Assembly (NCBI RefSeq): GCF_011397635.1
Contig: NC_064753.1
Coordinates: 28,482,322 to 28,546,321 of the forward strand
Source: Epinephelus fuscoguttatus
Taxonomy: Eukaryota; Chordata; Actinopteri; Perciformes; Serranidae
Direction of reading: 5' to 3'
Length of the DNA stretch: 64,000 bases
The position numbers and the translations under genes are program-made. Of this stretch, positions 10,250 to 21,315 are shown piece by piece; positions within the stretch are counted from its first letter, which is position 1, and the number at the start of each line of letters is the position of its first letter. The notes under the pieces were generated by a model. That model had not been told where the DNA came from and searched no databases. It saw only the letters and a program-made list of their open reading frames with translations.

Positions 10250-13200
10250 AGGTGGGAGGGGCTCATTGACTGACACACACAGTCTCTCATCCTTTTCCCC
10301 CACCCCATCCAGCACACTGCTGCTGCGCTGCTGCTCATTAAGTACAACAACGCAACAAAGTGAAAAGATCAAAAATGATTAATTAAAATGATAAAAGAAA
10401 ATAGTGAGAGAGTAAGTGCAGTGCAGTGCAGCCACTGTATCCTGTTTTCAGTGTTGAGTCAAAACATTAACTTTTCCTCAGCTCAGTATAAATGATATAT
10501 CAACTAAATGTACAATTATCATAAAATGTTGTTTTATTTCTATATATGATGGCAACAATCAATTAGCACCAGTTATGTAAGTCACATAATACACTCACTG
10601 TGGCACCAAGAGTACAAAGCGTTCATCTCAGCCGGCTGCTCTCTACAAGGAGAGGTATTAGGAATCTAAAAAATCACAAAGGAGACGGTTCAAACATTCA
10701 TCTTGTTTATTTGAACTTTAGGGTCAGTTAGTTATAGTTTTTGTTAAGATTCCTTTCAGTCCAACCTGGCTAATTGTGTAAAATAAAATTTAAGGAATGT
10801 GTCCACAGTCTGCTTTTCACGGCACTCCCTGACGCAGTAAGGTTCCATGTCAGCTTTGAAAGTACGCTGGGTGATGAATTTGAGATGTGGAAAAAGACAA
10901 GCATTGAGTAACTGATTAAATATAGACCGTATGCCCAACTATAAACACAATATACTCATTGTATTTGTTTGTACAAGGCAAATATTTGACTCTGGACTTA
11001 CCATGTCATTTATTTTGATACTTGGATAAACGCGAAGTGGAATTTTACAATTAACCTAAAAATAAATCCAGAGTCTGAAGATGAACTTGAGCAACAATCT
11101 GTGATCTATGAACAATATTGGCTTAGACATTTTTTAAAATAGTTCTGATTTGTTGCTGTTATAAATTATACGTAATATGACTTCACTTTTTGCATCAGGA
11201 ATGCAAACACAGGACTCTATTAGGTGATAATGGGGGAGCCATCAAGTCTGCCTGTATGTCTCAACCTCACACATCATGGGATGGTCAGTGCAGTGAGTCA
11301 CTCTTAACCTGCAGGCAGCACATTTTACATGGCCACTCTTTGTCCACATCCAGAGAGAAAGATATGTCTTCCTCTGGTTTTTATTGATGTTTAGTCTGTA
11401 AGGCTCAAAGTAATACCCCTGTCGGTGCTGTTCATGATGCAGATGTGTATAATAAGCCCTCAGGGGGATACATAAACAGAAAATACCATCACAAATAGCA
11501 CATTAAGGAAGTTACAACTTTTTGTTTATCACAGCCCACATCTGGCTGACAGTGAGTGTGGATTTGTGTGTGAGATGAGCGCACTGAATATGTGATGCCA
11601 GTAACATTAAAATCATACTCCCTTACATAGTGAAATGCTGTAAATACCAGAGGAAAGTCATTTGGTTTTATCAGTGTAGAAATTCCACTAACTTTCCACA
11701 AAGTGTGGTGTAAATTTGTTTTGTCGGGTGTTGGACTAAGTAATGCTTTCAGTTTACAGTTTTTTTGTTTCAGTTTCGATGAAGAGGAACAACGGTCCCT
11801 CGAGTTCTTTCAACATAATTTCAGAAAAAATTAACACGTGACATTCCGCTCAAGCATTTCAGCATCCCATAATTCATATCTCATTGTTTAAGTCCCTGAC
11901 ACAGAACCTTCCTGAGGGTATTTATATCTCATGCGACCCAGCTCAAAGAATACATAAATGTCAAACACATGTGCTGTAAACCAGAAAATGTTTTGTAAGC
12001 ACTTTGTAATGATAATTGCCTCCGGCAGATAAGTAATCCCCTTAGTTTAGTTTACAACAGGAGATTGTGCAATCATGACAACAAAATTCTGTTGTTGCTT
12101 TTTGGCTCCTTATATAGAAATCTTTTGCTTGTCCTCCATGAAGTCCCTGTCGTAGGATGACTGTCAATTTTTGTATGATCTTATGCTGATACGGGCAGGT
12201 ATGCATGACAGGAAACCTGAACAACTAATGACAGGTGTGCCAGGAAAAGAGGGTGTCAACCCCAAAGGCTCAAATTTGACATATGATTCATAATAATTAT
12301 CATGCTGTGATTAAACTAGAAATGTTTGTCACCTGAAAAAATGTTTTGTTCCAGATCCTGTGATTTTCCCGTCATTCTTGTGCAATTATAAACATTGTGT
12401 GAACGCCTGGTCTGTGTTTCTTCTTGTTTTGGCTTCGGTTCAACTATTTGACTACCTCAATAAGTGGAATAGAAAGAAAGAGGGAGAGACAAAGAAAACA
12501 ACTGGAGAGATGAAGAGTGAGAGAAAACGCAGTGGAAATTGCTTGCGGTGTTCCTGCTATTGTCGAGAGTGACGGCGGTTTGTGCGTTCCTCTCACACTC
12601 ATTAGCTAGAGCACTGATTTCCATGCGCTGTTCCTGTTCCTGTTTTTATAAATATGCAATATTTTTGCACTAACCGCAGGAGTTTATCCTGCCTCTCACA
12701 CTGTATGTCCAAGGCACAACCACGCTCAGCTTAATGGAGCAACTTTAAAAAAAGAACATTGTCTGTGACAGCACCACTAATGATTTTTCTTTTGTAGCAC
12801 TCACCACAAAATTGAAGCATTAAGCATGGGGTAAAAAGGCACACACAAATATGTGAGTCCATGGAATAACCCCTGATCATTTTATTGTTGCATGTGGAGC
12901 AGCTTTGTCATATTAAGAGGATAAAATGAATCTTTTTTTTGTTGTGTGTTTTGATATAACTGGTATTTTTTGTATTAAGGCCACACGTGACTAGTGGTTG
13001 GTTTGCAGTTAAAGTTGAGGACAAATATTTCCACTACTGAAGTGTCCCTGGCACTAAATGCTTGTGATAAATCAAAATTATCATACTGAAAAAAGAGGGC
13101 AGCAAGTAGTCTATAGAAAATGAATGTATTACTATTTAACCTGCTGAATATGACATGCAAATATACTACGTTACTCTGTCAAAGTTGCTATTTCATTTAC

Positions 13201-13334
13201 ATGTTATATGAGTGTTTTTCCATCACCTTGGATAATACGTCAGGCAGCTCCTTTCAAACTGTAGTTTTGGACATCCGGCAGTTCTTGGAAAGCTTCCAAG
13301 GAGTCTCCAGCAACGCCAGAGAAGTTGTAATTTC
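10250..13334. other. adm-sbf2 intergenic spacer, left part
   Basis: AT-rich sequence with short frames only. I recognise no protein, tRNA or clear transposon. Regulatory elements of adm would be expected in the part next to 10250, but none can be proven by eye. Confidence 0.45.
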
Positions 13335-13385
13335 CAGAGGTGTGGAATCGAGTCACATGACTTGGACTTGAGTCAGACTCAAGTT

Positions 13386-13821
13386 CATGGATGGATTAGT
13401 GAACACACCTAATGGGCACAGGCCCAGGGGCCAAAAGTGTTAGGGCCTCCCCGTGGCCATCCCCTGCAAAGTGTCACTCAGACACCTAGAAAAAGACTCA
13501 AAATAACCATAAAGAGACACAACAAGACCACAAAGAGATGCAAAGGAACATCAAATAGACAAAAAAAACCTACAAAATGGGCAAAAAACCCTCAAAGAGA
13601 CACAAAATGACCAAAAAAGACACAAAATGACCTCAAAGAGACACAAAACTCACACAAGGTGACACAAAATGACCACAAAGAGACACACGAACAGATACAT
13701 AATGACTACAAGCAGATGCAAAACTATCACAAAGTCTGTGTGTCTTGCTCATGTGTAGCAGAGGTCTTGGGCCTTTTGCATGTCTGTGCCCAAGGGCCCA
13801 TTGTTTCATAATCCACCCATG
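13386..13821. mobile_element. Inverted-repeat element with an internal ACAAAGAGACAC tandem array
   Basis: The outer ends are CATGGATGGATTAGTGAACA and, from the right, CATGGGTGGATTATGAAACA, followed on both sides by a word close to TGGGCACAGGC/TGGGCACAGAC. Between them, 13500-13735 is a degenerate tandem array of about 20-base units (CACAAAGAGACACAAAATGA). It has no coding capacity. Confidence 0.6.
13500..13735. repeat. Degenerate minisatellite, unit ~19-21 bp
   Basis: Repeats of ACAAAATGACC and AAAGAGACAC alternate with variable spacing for about 230 bases. It is a type of simple array often embedded in fish transposable elements. Confidence 0.75.
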
Positions 13822-14082
13822 TTTGAGTCACAAATTTAATGATTTTAGACACAACTAAACAAAATCAAAAAAGACTTACAGCTTGACTTGGAATTTTACA
13901 CCAATGACTCATGACTTCACTTGTACCTGAGCCTTTGGACTTGAAAATACTTGATATTTTTCCCCAGTAACTTTGGGAAGAAAAATGTATAGACAGGATA
14001 AGACCATACAAAATTCAATCTGTTCTGGCACTAGTTAATAGCAATATGAAAGTACAATGCCAGCACTACTTTTTATGATTAA

Positions 14083-14360
14083 AGGTCCAGTATGTGGGAT
14101 TTAGTGACACCTACTGGTGGAGTTGCAAAGCTGAAACTTCTCGCATGTGGTTAATGCAAAAACCTGAATGGCCCTTACTAGAGCCAGTGTTTGATTTGTT
14201 CATTCTGGGCTACTGTAGAAACAACATGGTAGACTCTGTGGAAGAGGACCCAAAAGAAACAGCTTCTTCTAAAGTAACAAAAACACAAGAAGTCTTATAT
14301 TATCTCATATTATATACAATTTCTGCCAATAGATGCCCCTAAATCCTACACACTGGACCT
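14083..14360. mobile_element. piggyBac-like MITE flanked by TTAA, 278 bp
   Basis: It is flanked by TTAA on both sides (14079-14082 and 14361-14364). The inverted ends are AGGTCCAGTATGTGGGATTT and, from the right, AGGTCCAGTGTGTAGGATTT (18 of 20 identical). TTAA target duplication is the signature of piggyBac-type insertion. The interior is shared with 17381-18019 (the part around CCAGTGTTTG...CATTCTGGG). An 82-codon chance frame lies inside. Confidence 0.75.
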
Positions 14361-14433
14361 TTAAGTTCAGTTGCACTTGTTTTAATGAATAAATACAATT
14401 TTTTTTAAAAAAGCACTCATAATTGTCATCAGT

Positions 14434-14700
14434 GAAGCTTCTCAGTCATCCAGGTCATGGTAATCATAAATGCTATAACTGGCAACTGGACTTCCTGAAG
14501 ATGCTTTGCCTCTCATCCAAATGGCCTCTTCAGTTCTAACAGACTGGTGTGGAGTTGCAGGCTTTAAACTCTGTGTGGGTGTGAACCCTTACAGTCGCTA
14601 AGGTCATATGAGCTCTGAGTTTCAGAGCTGTTTCAGTCACGTTGACCCATCTTGTGTGCCTTTAGGGTTAGATGGGTCCATTGTCAGTGGGTGATAAGTG
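14434..14700 (+). repeat. Dispersed fish repeat fragment
   Basis: It contains the GTCATCCAGGTCATGGTA motif also present, inverted, at 1135-1250, and a following segment with CTCTCATCCAAATGGCCTCTT-like words often seen at LINE 3' ends in fish. No frame is preserved. Confidence 0.5.
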
Positions 14701-15057
14701 GTGTCATAATTGTTTATTTAATATATTATTTTTACTATATTTTTTGAATAGCATTATAGTTGGCGAGTAGTGCATTATGGCTTGTTAAGGACTCAAATTT
14801 AAATGTATAGGACTTGACTTGGACTTGGACTTGACTTGGGACTTGCCTGTCTTGACTTGGCACTTGAGTGCAAAGACTTAAGACTTACTTGTGGCTTGCA
14901 GAACAATGACTTGGTCCCATCTCTGGACTAATTCCCTCCTATTGCAATAACCAGGCAGTACTCACTGTTATGATTGCATGCTTGCCACTGTAGATCTCTC
15001 TATATTTCCCACATTTACAGTAAACTACAGTATTATTCTGGTGTGGTGGCTGCCCCT

Positions 15058-15065
15058 TATATAAA
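15058..15065 (+). promoter_or_regulatory. sbf2: Possible TATA box for sbf2
   Basis: TATATAAA lies 209 bases upstream of the sbf2 start codon. If used, transcription would start near 15090. The sequence from here into the start of intron 1 is richer in CpG than its surroundings, so a TATA-less CpG promoter is the alternative. Confidence 0.3.
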
Positions 15066-15153
15066 GAAAAAACTTGTGGACCCCTGCTTGGAGCCAAAAG
15101 AGGGGCTCTGTTGGGACACAGAGCTGTATTTGTGAACTCCAGGGCCCACGCCC

Positions 15154-15189
15154 ATGGATGTCTCCCTCTCCTGCACGCAAGCGCAGTGA
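15154..15189 (+). other. Upstream ORF 1 in the sbf2 leader (11 codons)
   Basis: ATG in the context CCCATGG, then 10 sense codons and TGA (MDVSLSCTQAQ). It lies upstream of the sbf2 start and in its own frame. It is a uORF only if the mRNA starts upstream of 15154, which is inferred. Confidence 0.35.
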
Positions 15190-15206
15190 CACTCCTTCTG
15201 TCAAAC

Positions 15207-15239
15207 ATGGCTGTGCTTTGGAAGCAGGAAAAATGCTGA
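15207..15239 (+). other. Upstream ORF 2 in the sbf2 leader (10 codons)
   Basis: ATG in the strong context AACATGG, followed by 9 codons and TGA at 15237-15239 (MAVLWKQEKC), ending 34 bases before the sbf2 ATG. The context is as good as that of the main start, so it could lower or regulate sbf2 translation if it is in the leader. Confidence 0.4.
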
Positions 15240-15273
15240 ATTGTGTTGGTATATCTCGGGAAAAGCAGCAGAC

Positions 15274-15328
15274 ATGGCTAGATTTGCTGACTATTTTATT
15301 GTCGTGGGATACGATCAGGAGAAAGCCG
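15274..15328 (+). CDS. sbf2: sbf2 exon 1 coding part
   Basis: ATG at 15274 in context GACATGG; 18 codons plus one base, MARFADYFIVVGYDQEKA, then donor G|GTAAGT at 15328/15329. This is nearly identical to the known SBF2 N-terminus (MARLADYFIVVGYD), the first strand of the upstream DENN domain. Intron 1 is in phase 1. The preceding leader (from about 15090) holds two short upstream frames. Confidence 0.93.
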
Positions 15329-17380
15329 GTAAGTTTTTGGCGGCGGGGCGGCTCTCAGGGGCTGAGGTTTGTGTCCAGGCCGTCAGTCAATGTGTGATGA
15401 TGTTGATGCTAGATAGCTTTGCGCTTAGCTTAGCCACACAGCTACCAGGCGAGACTGGAAACACTTTCTGTTTTTATACTAATAACCCGGCCAGATAGTG
15501 AGGATCACCCGGCGGGCATGTGTTTACAGATCAAGCACACGCCTGATGGCAAATCACCAGTTCAAGTTTACTCCCTACAGGTTGCGATATTTGAGTTGGA
15601 TCAATCGAAACTTTTCATGGATTCAAAATCTGTCACATCCTGTCCCCGTTGATCGTGCTGCTGTCAGGTCCGGGGGCTGCTTTCACTGCCAAATAGTGAG
15701 ACACACTTGCTGATTAAAGCCCACAAACACCCTATAAAACCAAATCTTCCGCCGCCTCGATCATATTTGTGTTGCAGGCACAAGCGAGGTGAGGATTGGT
15801 GTATGTAGCCACTGTTTGCATCCATGTTTTGCATTTTTGTTTCGCTGGCAGCGGTGGTCTTGCTCCCACCTTCCCATCCTGCACGCTCTTTTTTTCGGGT
15901 CTATTTTTAACCCGCTGCAGACTGCACACACTTGTCAATGATTTGTTGTGTTATATTTGTTTTCGCCGGAAGAGTGCTCAACTTTTTTTCACGATGGGCG
16001 TAACGTTACACAGCTGCGAGGGAAGGCAGTCCTTGTGCTCAGCCAGATCCTCTTCCCTCATCTCCACTGTTGTCCCTCACTGGGAGCTCCCCATGCTTCC
16101 TCTCACATGTTATGCCTCAGGTCCAGCCTCACATTCTTTTCATCCAAGGCAACAGCTTTGCACACATTTCTAAGCATTAATAGATAAGTAGATGAAAACC
16201 TTTTGGCATCGCACAGATGTTGAATCCTCACATTTCTAATTTTCCATGTTCCCAGATGATAAATTATGCTTTGTAAATGCCTCAAACTTATGCAATTTAT
16301 TGCTGCTCATCCACTTCTGAGGATCCTGCTGCAGAAAGTAAAAATATTCAGTTAATCTGCCATAAGGGAACAAATTAAAGTTCCTAGCCTCTTGCAGTGG
16401 CATCCATCCAGCGCCATGTGTGTCAAAAGAAGGGCCAGAGCAGCTGAATCCTCTTAGTCACCATAGCTTGCTATGCACAATAGGTTAAAAATTGTCTTTC
16501 ATCAGCTCTGTGCATCCCAGCGCCAACCGACAAATGAATTTTTTGAGCTCCAGGGACAAAATGTTCCTGGCGTCACCATGAGAGTCTAAATGGATTCACA
16601 TTTAAACAGTCTCAACCACAATAAGACACGAGGACCCTGAGTTTAGTTTGTTCTCCACTGGCCTGCTGATGAGGATGAAGTTGATAGCAGAGAGAGCAAT
16701 AAAAGGCTGCCATTTCAGATTGGGGTTGATTGGGTGCTGCGACAAACATATGTCTCATCCACATCTAAGCCTCTCTGGAGGACACCACTCCTTATTGAAT
16801 TGTATTTGTCTGCGTTTATTATGTTTTGCTGAGTGTAATGTAGCGTATCAGTTGTTGGTTTGGGTTAGAGCCCTGCAGAAGAGCCCTTGTTTGCAAGTGG
16901 GAGTGATTTTCTCAGAACTGGAAAAAGGAAATGACTTTTAGATTTGAAATACAGAGGAAAACAGAATGACGACTGTTTATTTCTCTAACTATTCAGAGCC
17001 TGTGCCCAGTGAAGTTGGCTTATAGAAACCAGTTTGCTCACAGTAACTTGCAGCAGGCTGTCTAGACAGCAGATTTTTTCTGTCCACCTTGCTTGTTAAT
17101 TCAAACCAGGAATCCCTACCTGGGTCATCAGCAAGCCTCCTGCGCAGCATGCGCTGGCTTTTGCTCCACTGGCCTGACCCAGTTCTCATTGTTAGATTAC
17201 TATGCATGGATCAGTTGGAAATAACGCTAAGCATGCAATCTGTTGAGGAATAGGCTCAGTTCCAATTTGCAGTGAATCAGTATTACACTGTAAAAAGTAA
17301 ATCAGTCCCTGTAAATTCTGGATCAATGCATTTTAATAAAGTCTAATTTTAACTGTTAAGACAGGAAATTGAGTGTTGTA

Positions 17381-18019
17381 AAGGAGCATTGTGTAAGATT
17401 TAGGTAGGGTGCAGTGAGGATTGCAGATGGCAACCAGCTGAAACTTCTACTGGTTATAATTCCTTCAGTGTTCATTGTTCAGGAGGTTTTTACCATGTCG
17501 GGAATTATTCACAGAGGTCTCTTCCTCTCCAAAACAAATTGACCAGGAGTTTAAAACCAGTAAAGACACTGAAAAACCCCCAAACAGTTTTATGTTGTAA
17601 ATCAGTGTTTTTAGGACCCTGCAAGCTTAGCACCTACTAATTGTGCTAACTTTTTTCTGATCCAGGCATTCAGAAGGTTTTCACAGTGAGCTAAATTATC
17701 TGCAGAGGTCTCCTCCTCTTCAAAACAAACAGACCCACTGATTTAAACCAGTAAAAACACTGAATAAATCAGTTTCAGGTTAAAAAAAGAAAATGTTTTT
17801 CTGATTCAACATGTCACAGAGGGGCTGCGAACTTCGGTGACAAATGCTAAAACACAAACGGCCCCATCTGGAGCCAGTGTTTGGTTTGTCCATTCTGGGT
17901 AACAGTAAAAACATGGCAGTGCAACATGACAGACTCCGTGGAAGAGAAGTATGTCCCTATGTAGATATAAACAGCTCATCTTACCTGTCATACCCCCTAA
18001 ATCCTACACACTGGACCTT
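17381..18019. mobile_element. Longer relative of the 14083-14360 MITE
   Basis: Ends: AAGGAGCATTGTGTAAGATT on the left and, from the right, AAGGTCCAGTGTGTAGGATT. The right 150 bases match 14150-14360 closely. Inside there are two copies of a roughly 90-base unit (around 17512-17610 and 17700-17790, each with CAGAGGTCTC, CAAAACAAA and AACCAGTAAA). Clear TTAA duplications are not seen at the left edge. Confidence 0.6.
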
Positions 18020-21000
18020 CTGAAACAAGACAAACCTGGCATGTAACTAGTCACTATAGCATTAGTGGTGATGAAGCTTGGTGTGACAGTACAGCAGGCC
18101 TGACGTTGCGCCAATGAAGATCACTAAAAAATATAAAGAAACATTATAAGGAAGTGTGTGTTTAAGTTCCTCTCTAAATTTTGTTTATACCTTAATTGCA
18201 TGACCCAATTTCATTGACCTCCTTATATTGATATTTTCCTTCCAAAGACATTGGCCCCATGAGAACAATTCCTGAGTATATTTCTCCAGCAAGAACACTT
18301 ATGAAATGTTCATTGTGAGTCTGGTGACCTATTTAAAAAAAAAATACTGAAAAGCTCATAACTAATGGTCAAATTATTGTGCCTGGTTTAACAGACCGAG
18401 GTGACATAAAACAAACGAGAAAAAAAAGTAAAAGTAGGGCAACGTCTAATTCTATAGCTTATCGTTGACCTTAAAATCAATGGCAGGGATGCTGTTTATC
18501 ATATTAGTGTTCCACATATGTGAACATTAATATGCGCTGGTGAGTATGATAAAAGAGAACATGACCTGAGAGGCTGATTCCTCTGTAAGAAATCTGATCA
18601 GAGTCTGCGTCCCTGGGGGCTAATGTCATGAGCCACAAACCTTGGAATTATTTTCATGAATAATGTTGGCATGTGAAATCGCCGGTTTAGATGGATGCAG
18701 TCTGTATTAAACCTGCACTGTATCCTGTATTTTCCTTTTGCAGCAGGATGCTGTTTCTCTTTATTGGCAGGGGAGTTATATACTGTCTGGCGTGCTGTTC
18801 ACCATAAATTGTAATTTGCCAAGTGAAAAAGAGGAATTTGCCCAGCTGCTTTTCTCAAACAGTTTATTGGATGGATATCATCACTTTTATTGAATCAAAC
18901 TGCTCTTGGAATGTGTTTCACAGACACGGTGCCTAATCGCTACTTTGTGTGACTTTCTGGTCTGGATTTTCTGGTCTGGATTTGGGGAAGGTCTTATGTA
19001 ACATGGCACGATCATGCAAAATAACAAAAATAATACTTGCAAATGATCAAGCGCAAAATATTTCCATCTGCAGATATCTTTTGGCTGTGTGATATTGTCA
19101 AAAGATGTGTATCGGTAGAGATGCAAGTATGCAGGCTTTGCAGATGTGGAGTAATTTCTTCAACAGATTGAATGCATAAATGCCATTCACGCACTATTGT
19201 AATAGTTGTACCAAGAATGAATCCGTGCTAGGTTTTAATCCCCCGAAACCTTCATGAATTGACTTTCTGTTACAACTTCTCAAAGAGTGTTTGTTTTTGT
19301 GCTGGCTCTCTTGGCACACCCACAAGGGAAGTGCTTTGGCAAAATAACATCCCTTTCTTTTAAACAACAAAACCAAAATTTGAACTCCTGAAAAGGTTCA
19401 TGTTCTTGTCAGCTATTTTTACTTACTTATGCATCTTGTTGGAAATACTATGGAAACAGTGCATGTTGGTGTTTCTGTGGTTTGTTTTGATGGTTGTTTC
19501 CCTAAACTTGTACGCTTACAGTAACTCTATCATAAGTCTCTTTCATTCCTGGCTATTAAGTGGTTTTCAAGCTTGTGTTGGTCTGCATCATGTGGGGTTC
19601 ATAGTTTTATTTACCGGATCCTTGTGATTACCTTCAAGTGCCGTTTGACTTACGATCACACATCTGTTGGCTTTTCGCTGGCTCCGGAGATTAACCAAGG
19701 TCTCCTCATTTCAGGGAATGCATGCACAGTTTAGCTCCATGTTCCTGACTGCATGAAATACTAAGCTTTTTCCTGCAGTATTTTCAGATTGCAACATGAA
19801 ATTAAATCCGGGGTTCTTAACTTGCGCGAGAGTCTATGCTTTGTAATTTGTTCAGTGTAAATGAAATGACACATTTCTCATAACTAGAGCTTGATTTACA
19901 AGCCAGAAAGTTTTCGCAAGTTCAGAATGTTGTTTAGGAAGTTGCCTGGGACCTGTATCAAGAGGCTGCACATTTGTATTTATAAACTCTTTGAGCCTTT
20001 GTCTAGAAATATGTGGCGTAAACAAGTTTCAACAAAGCATTTACCCCCTGTTAATAAGTCCAAGATTTTATTTGACAGCTGTTTATTTATGCAAAGGTGA
20101 TGGCTTAAGGCCATCTGTTAACTTAGTAAGTACTAAATTTGGCAAAATAATGCCATGAAGTAAATATTGTTTGCATACACTGGCTTTAGAGACTGGCTCT
20201 TCCAGCAGCTGGAGATGTTGATTTCGGGTTGTAGATGCCAGATCTTGAAGTGCTGCCATATGTTGTGCTTGGTTCTCTAAATCATTAGTTATTCAAGTTG
20301 TGTACTCTGTTTTGTTTTGTTTTATCTGTGGTAACATAAACACATGTTGTTGTTTGCACAGTTCTTTCAGAATAAGATTAACATCTGTAGTTGAAATCCA
20401 TAATTCACAATGTAGTGTATGTATTTTTTTCTATGTTTAATCTTGCATGTATTGCGTACACATAGTTATGATTGGAACAAGTTTAAGATTCCAATGCAAA
20501 GGGCTATCTGAAAGTACAAGAATCTGCATAAGTGTTTTCAAAGATATTGATTATCAACTCTGAATAAGTGCAACGGTTTCAACGCTCATTATCTGCAGGT
20601 TACAATGAGCATTCAGTCCGGGTCAAGTCCGCAGTGTTCACAGGTATTTATTGGTTTCACCTCTGATTAGCAGCGATGGAAATACAACACCCGGGTGGAC
20701 GTGCTAATTTTAGCCACTTTGGCACTGCAATGCAATGACAGGCCAAAAGAAAATACTGTCTGTCTCTGCTCAAACATCATTCAAAATTTAGTCTGCACAG
20801 AGTTTGAGAAAGAGACTGAAAAAGTAACAAAACAAGTAACCACCGTAACATTTTCAGTGGCCTCCATGCTGCTGTCTGCTGTTTACTAGACTGTTTTCTG
20901 GCCTGTCTGTGACGTTGAGCGTGACACACCAGAAATAAAAAAAAAATAGTAATACACACACTGAAAAGCACGTACTCCCGTGTTTAAAAAAGAACACACA

Positions 21001-21119
21001 TATGTTAATTTGAGTGTAATAAAGGGTATTATTATCAATTTTTACTTCTGTCATTCTGCTGTTCTCTGCGAACCAAGAAAAGTCACCATTGTTCTGTCAT
21101 ACTCTATTTGTTTTTTTGT

Positions 21120-21315
21120 TTGTTTTTTTAAGATTATTTTTGTGGGCTTTTTGCTTTTAATGACAGGACAGAGTGTGAAATGGGGAGACAGAGAGAGAGT
21201 GGGGACTGACATGCAGCAAAGGGCTGCGAGCCGGAATTGAACCCGCGGCCGCTGCAGCGAGGCAATGCCTCTGTACATGGGGCGCCGGCACTATCCACTA
21301 CACTACCAACGCCCC
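21120..21315 (-). repeat. tRNA-derived SINE, minus strand
   Basis: On the minus strand it begins GGGGCGTTGGTAGTGTAGTG and carries a pol III B box GGGTTCAATTCC; it ends in AAAGCCCACAAAAATAATCTT-like sequence and a short A/T tail. It is the same family as 55220-55401. Flanks 21104-21119 and from 21316 share CTATTTG..TTTTTTGT (two mismatches), a plausible target duplication. Confidence 0.8.

Larger units (their letters stand above)
13335..14925. mobile_element. Composite transposon nest with hAT-like outer ends
   Basis: The left end reads CAGAGGTGTGGAATCGAGTC and the right end, reverse-complemented, CAGAGATGGGACCAAGTCAT. Both ends are built of repeated GACTTGGACTTGAGTC-type words, which recur at 13350-13385, 13870-13950 and 14810-14900. 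This word pattern and the CAGAGRTGGGA termini are widespread in fish and fit a non-autonomous hAT family. The flanking 8-mers match only imperfectly. Three other repeats lie inside (13386-13821, 14083-14360, 14434-14700), which I read as later insertions. Confidence 0.55.

Noticed and set aside
15796..16173. 125-codon plus-strand open frame just after sbf2 exon 1
   Set aside because: It lies in the CpG-richer start of intron 1; the translation shows no family features and it is not in phase with sbf2.
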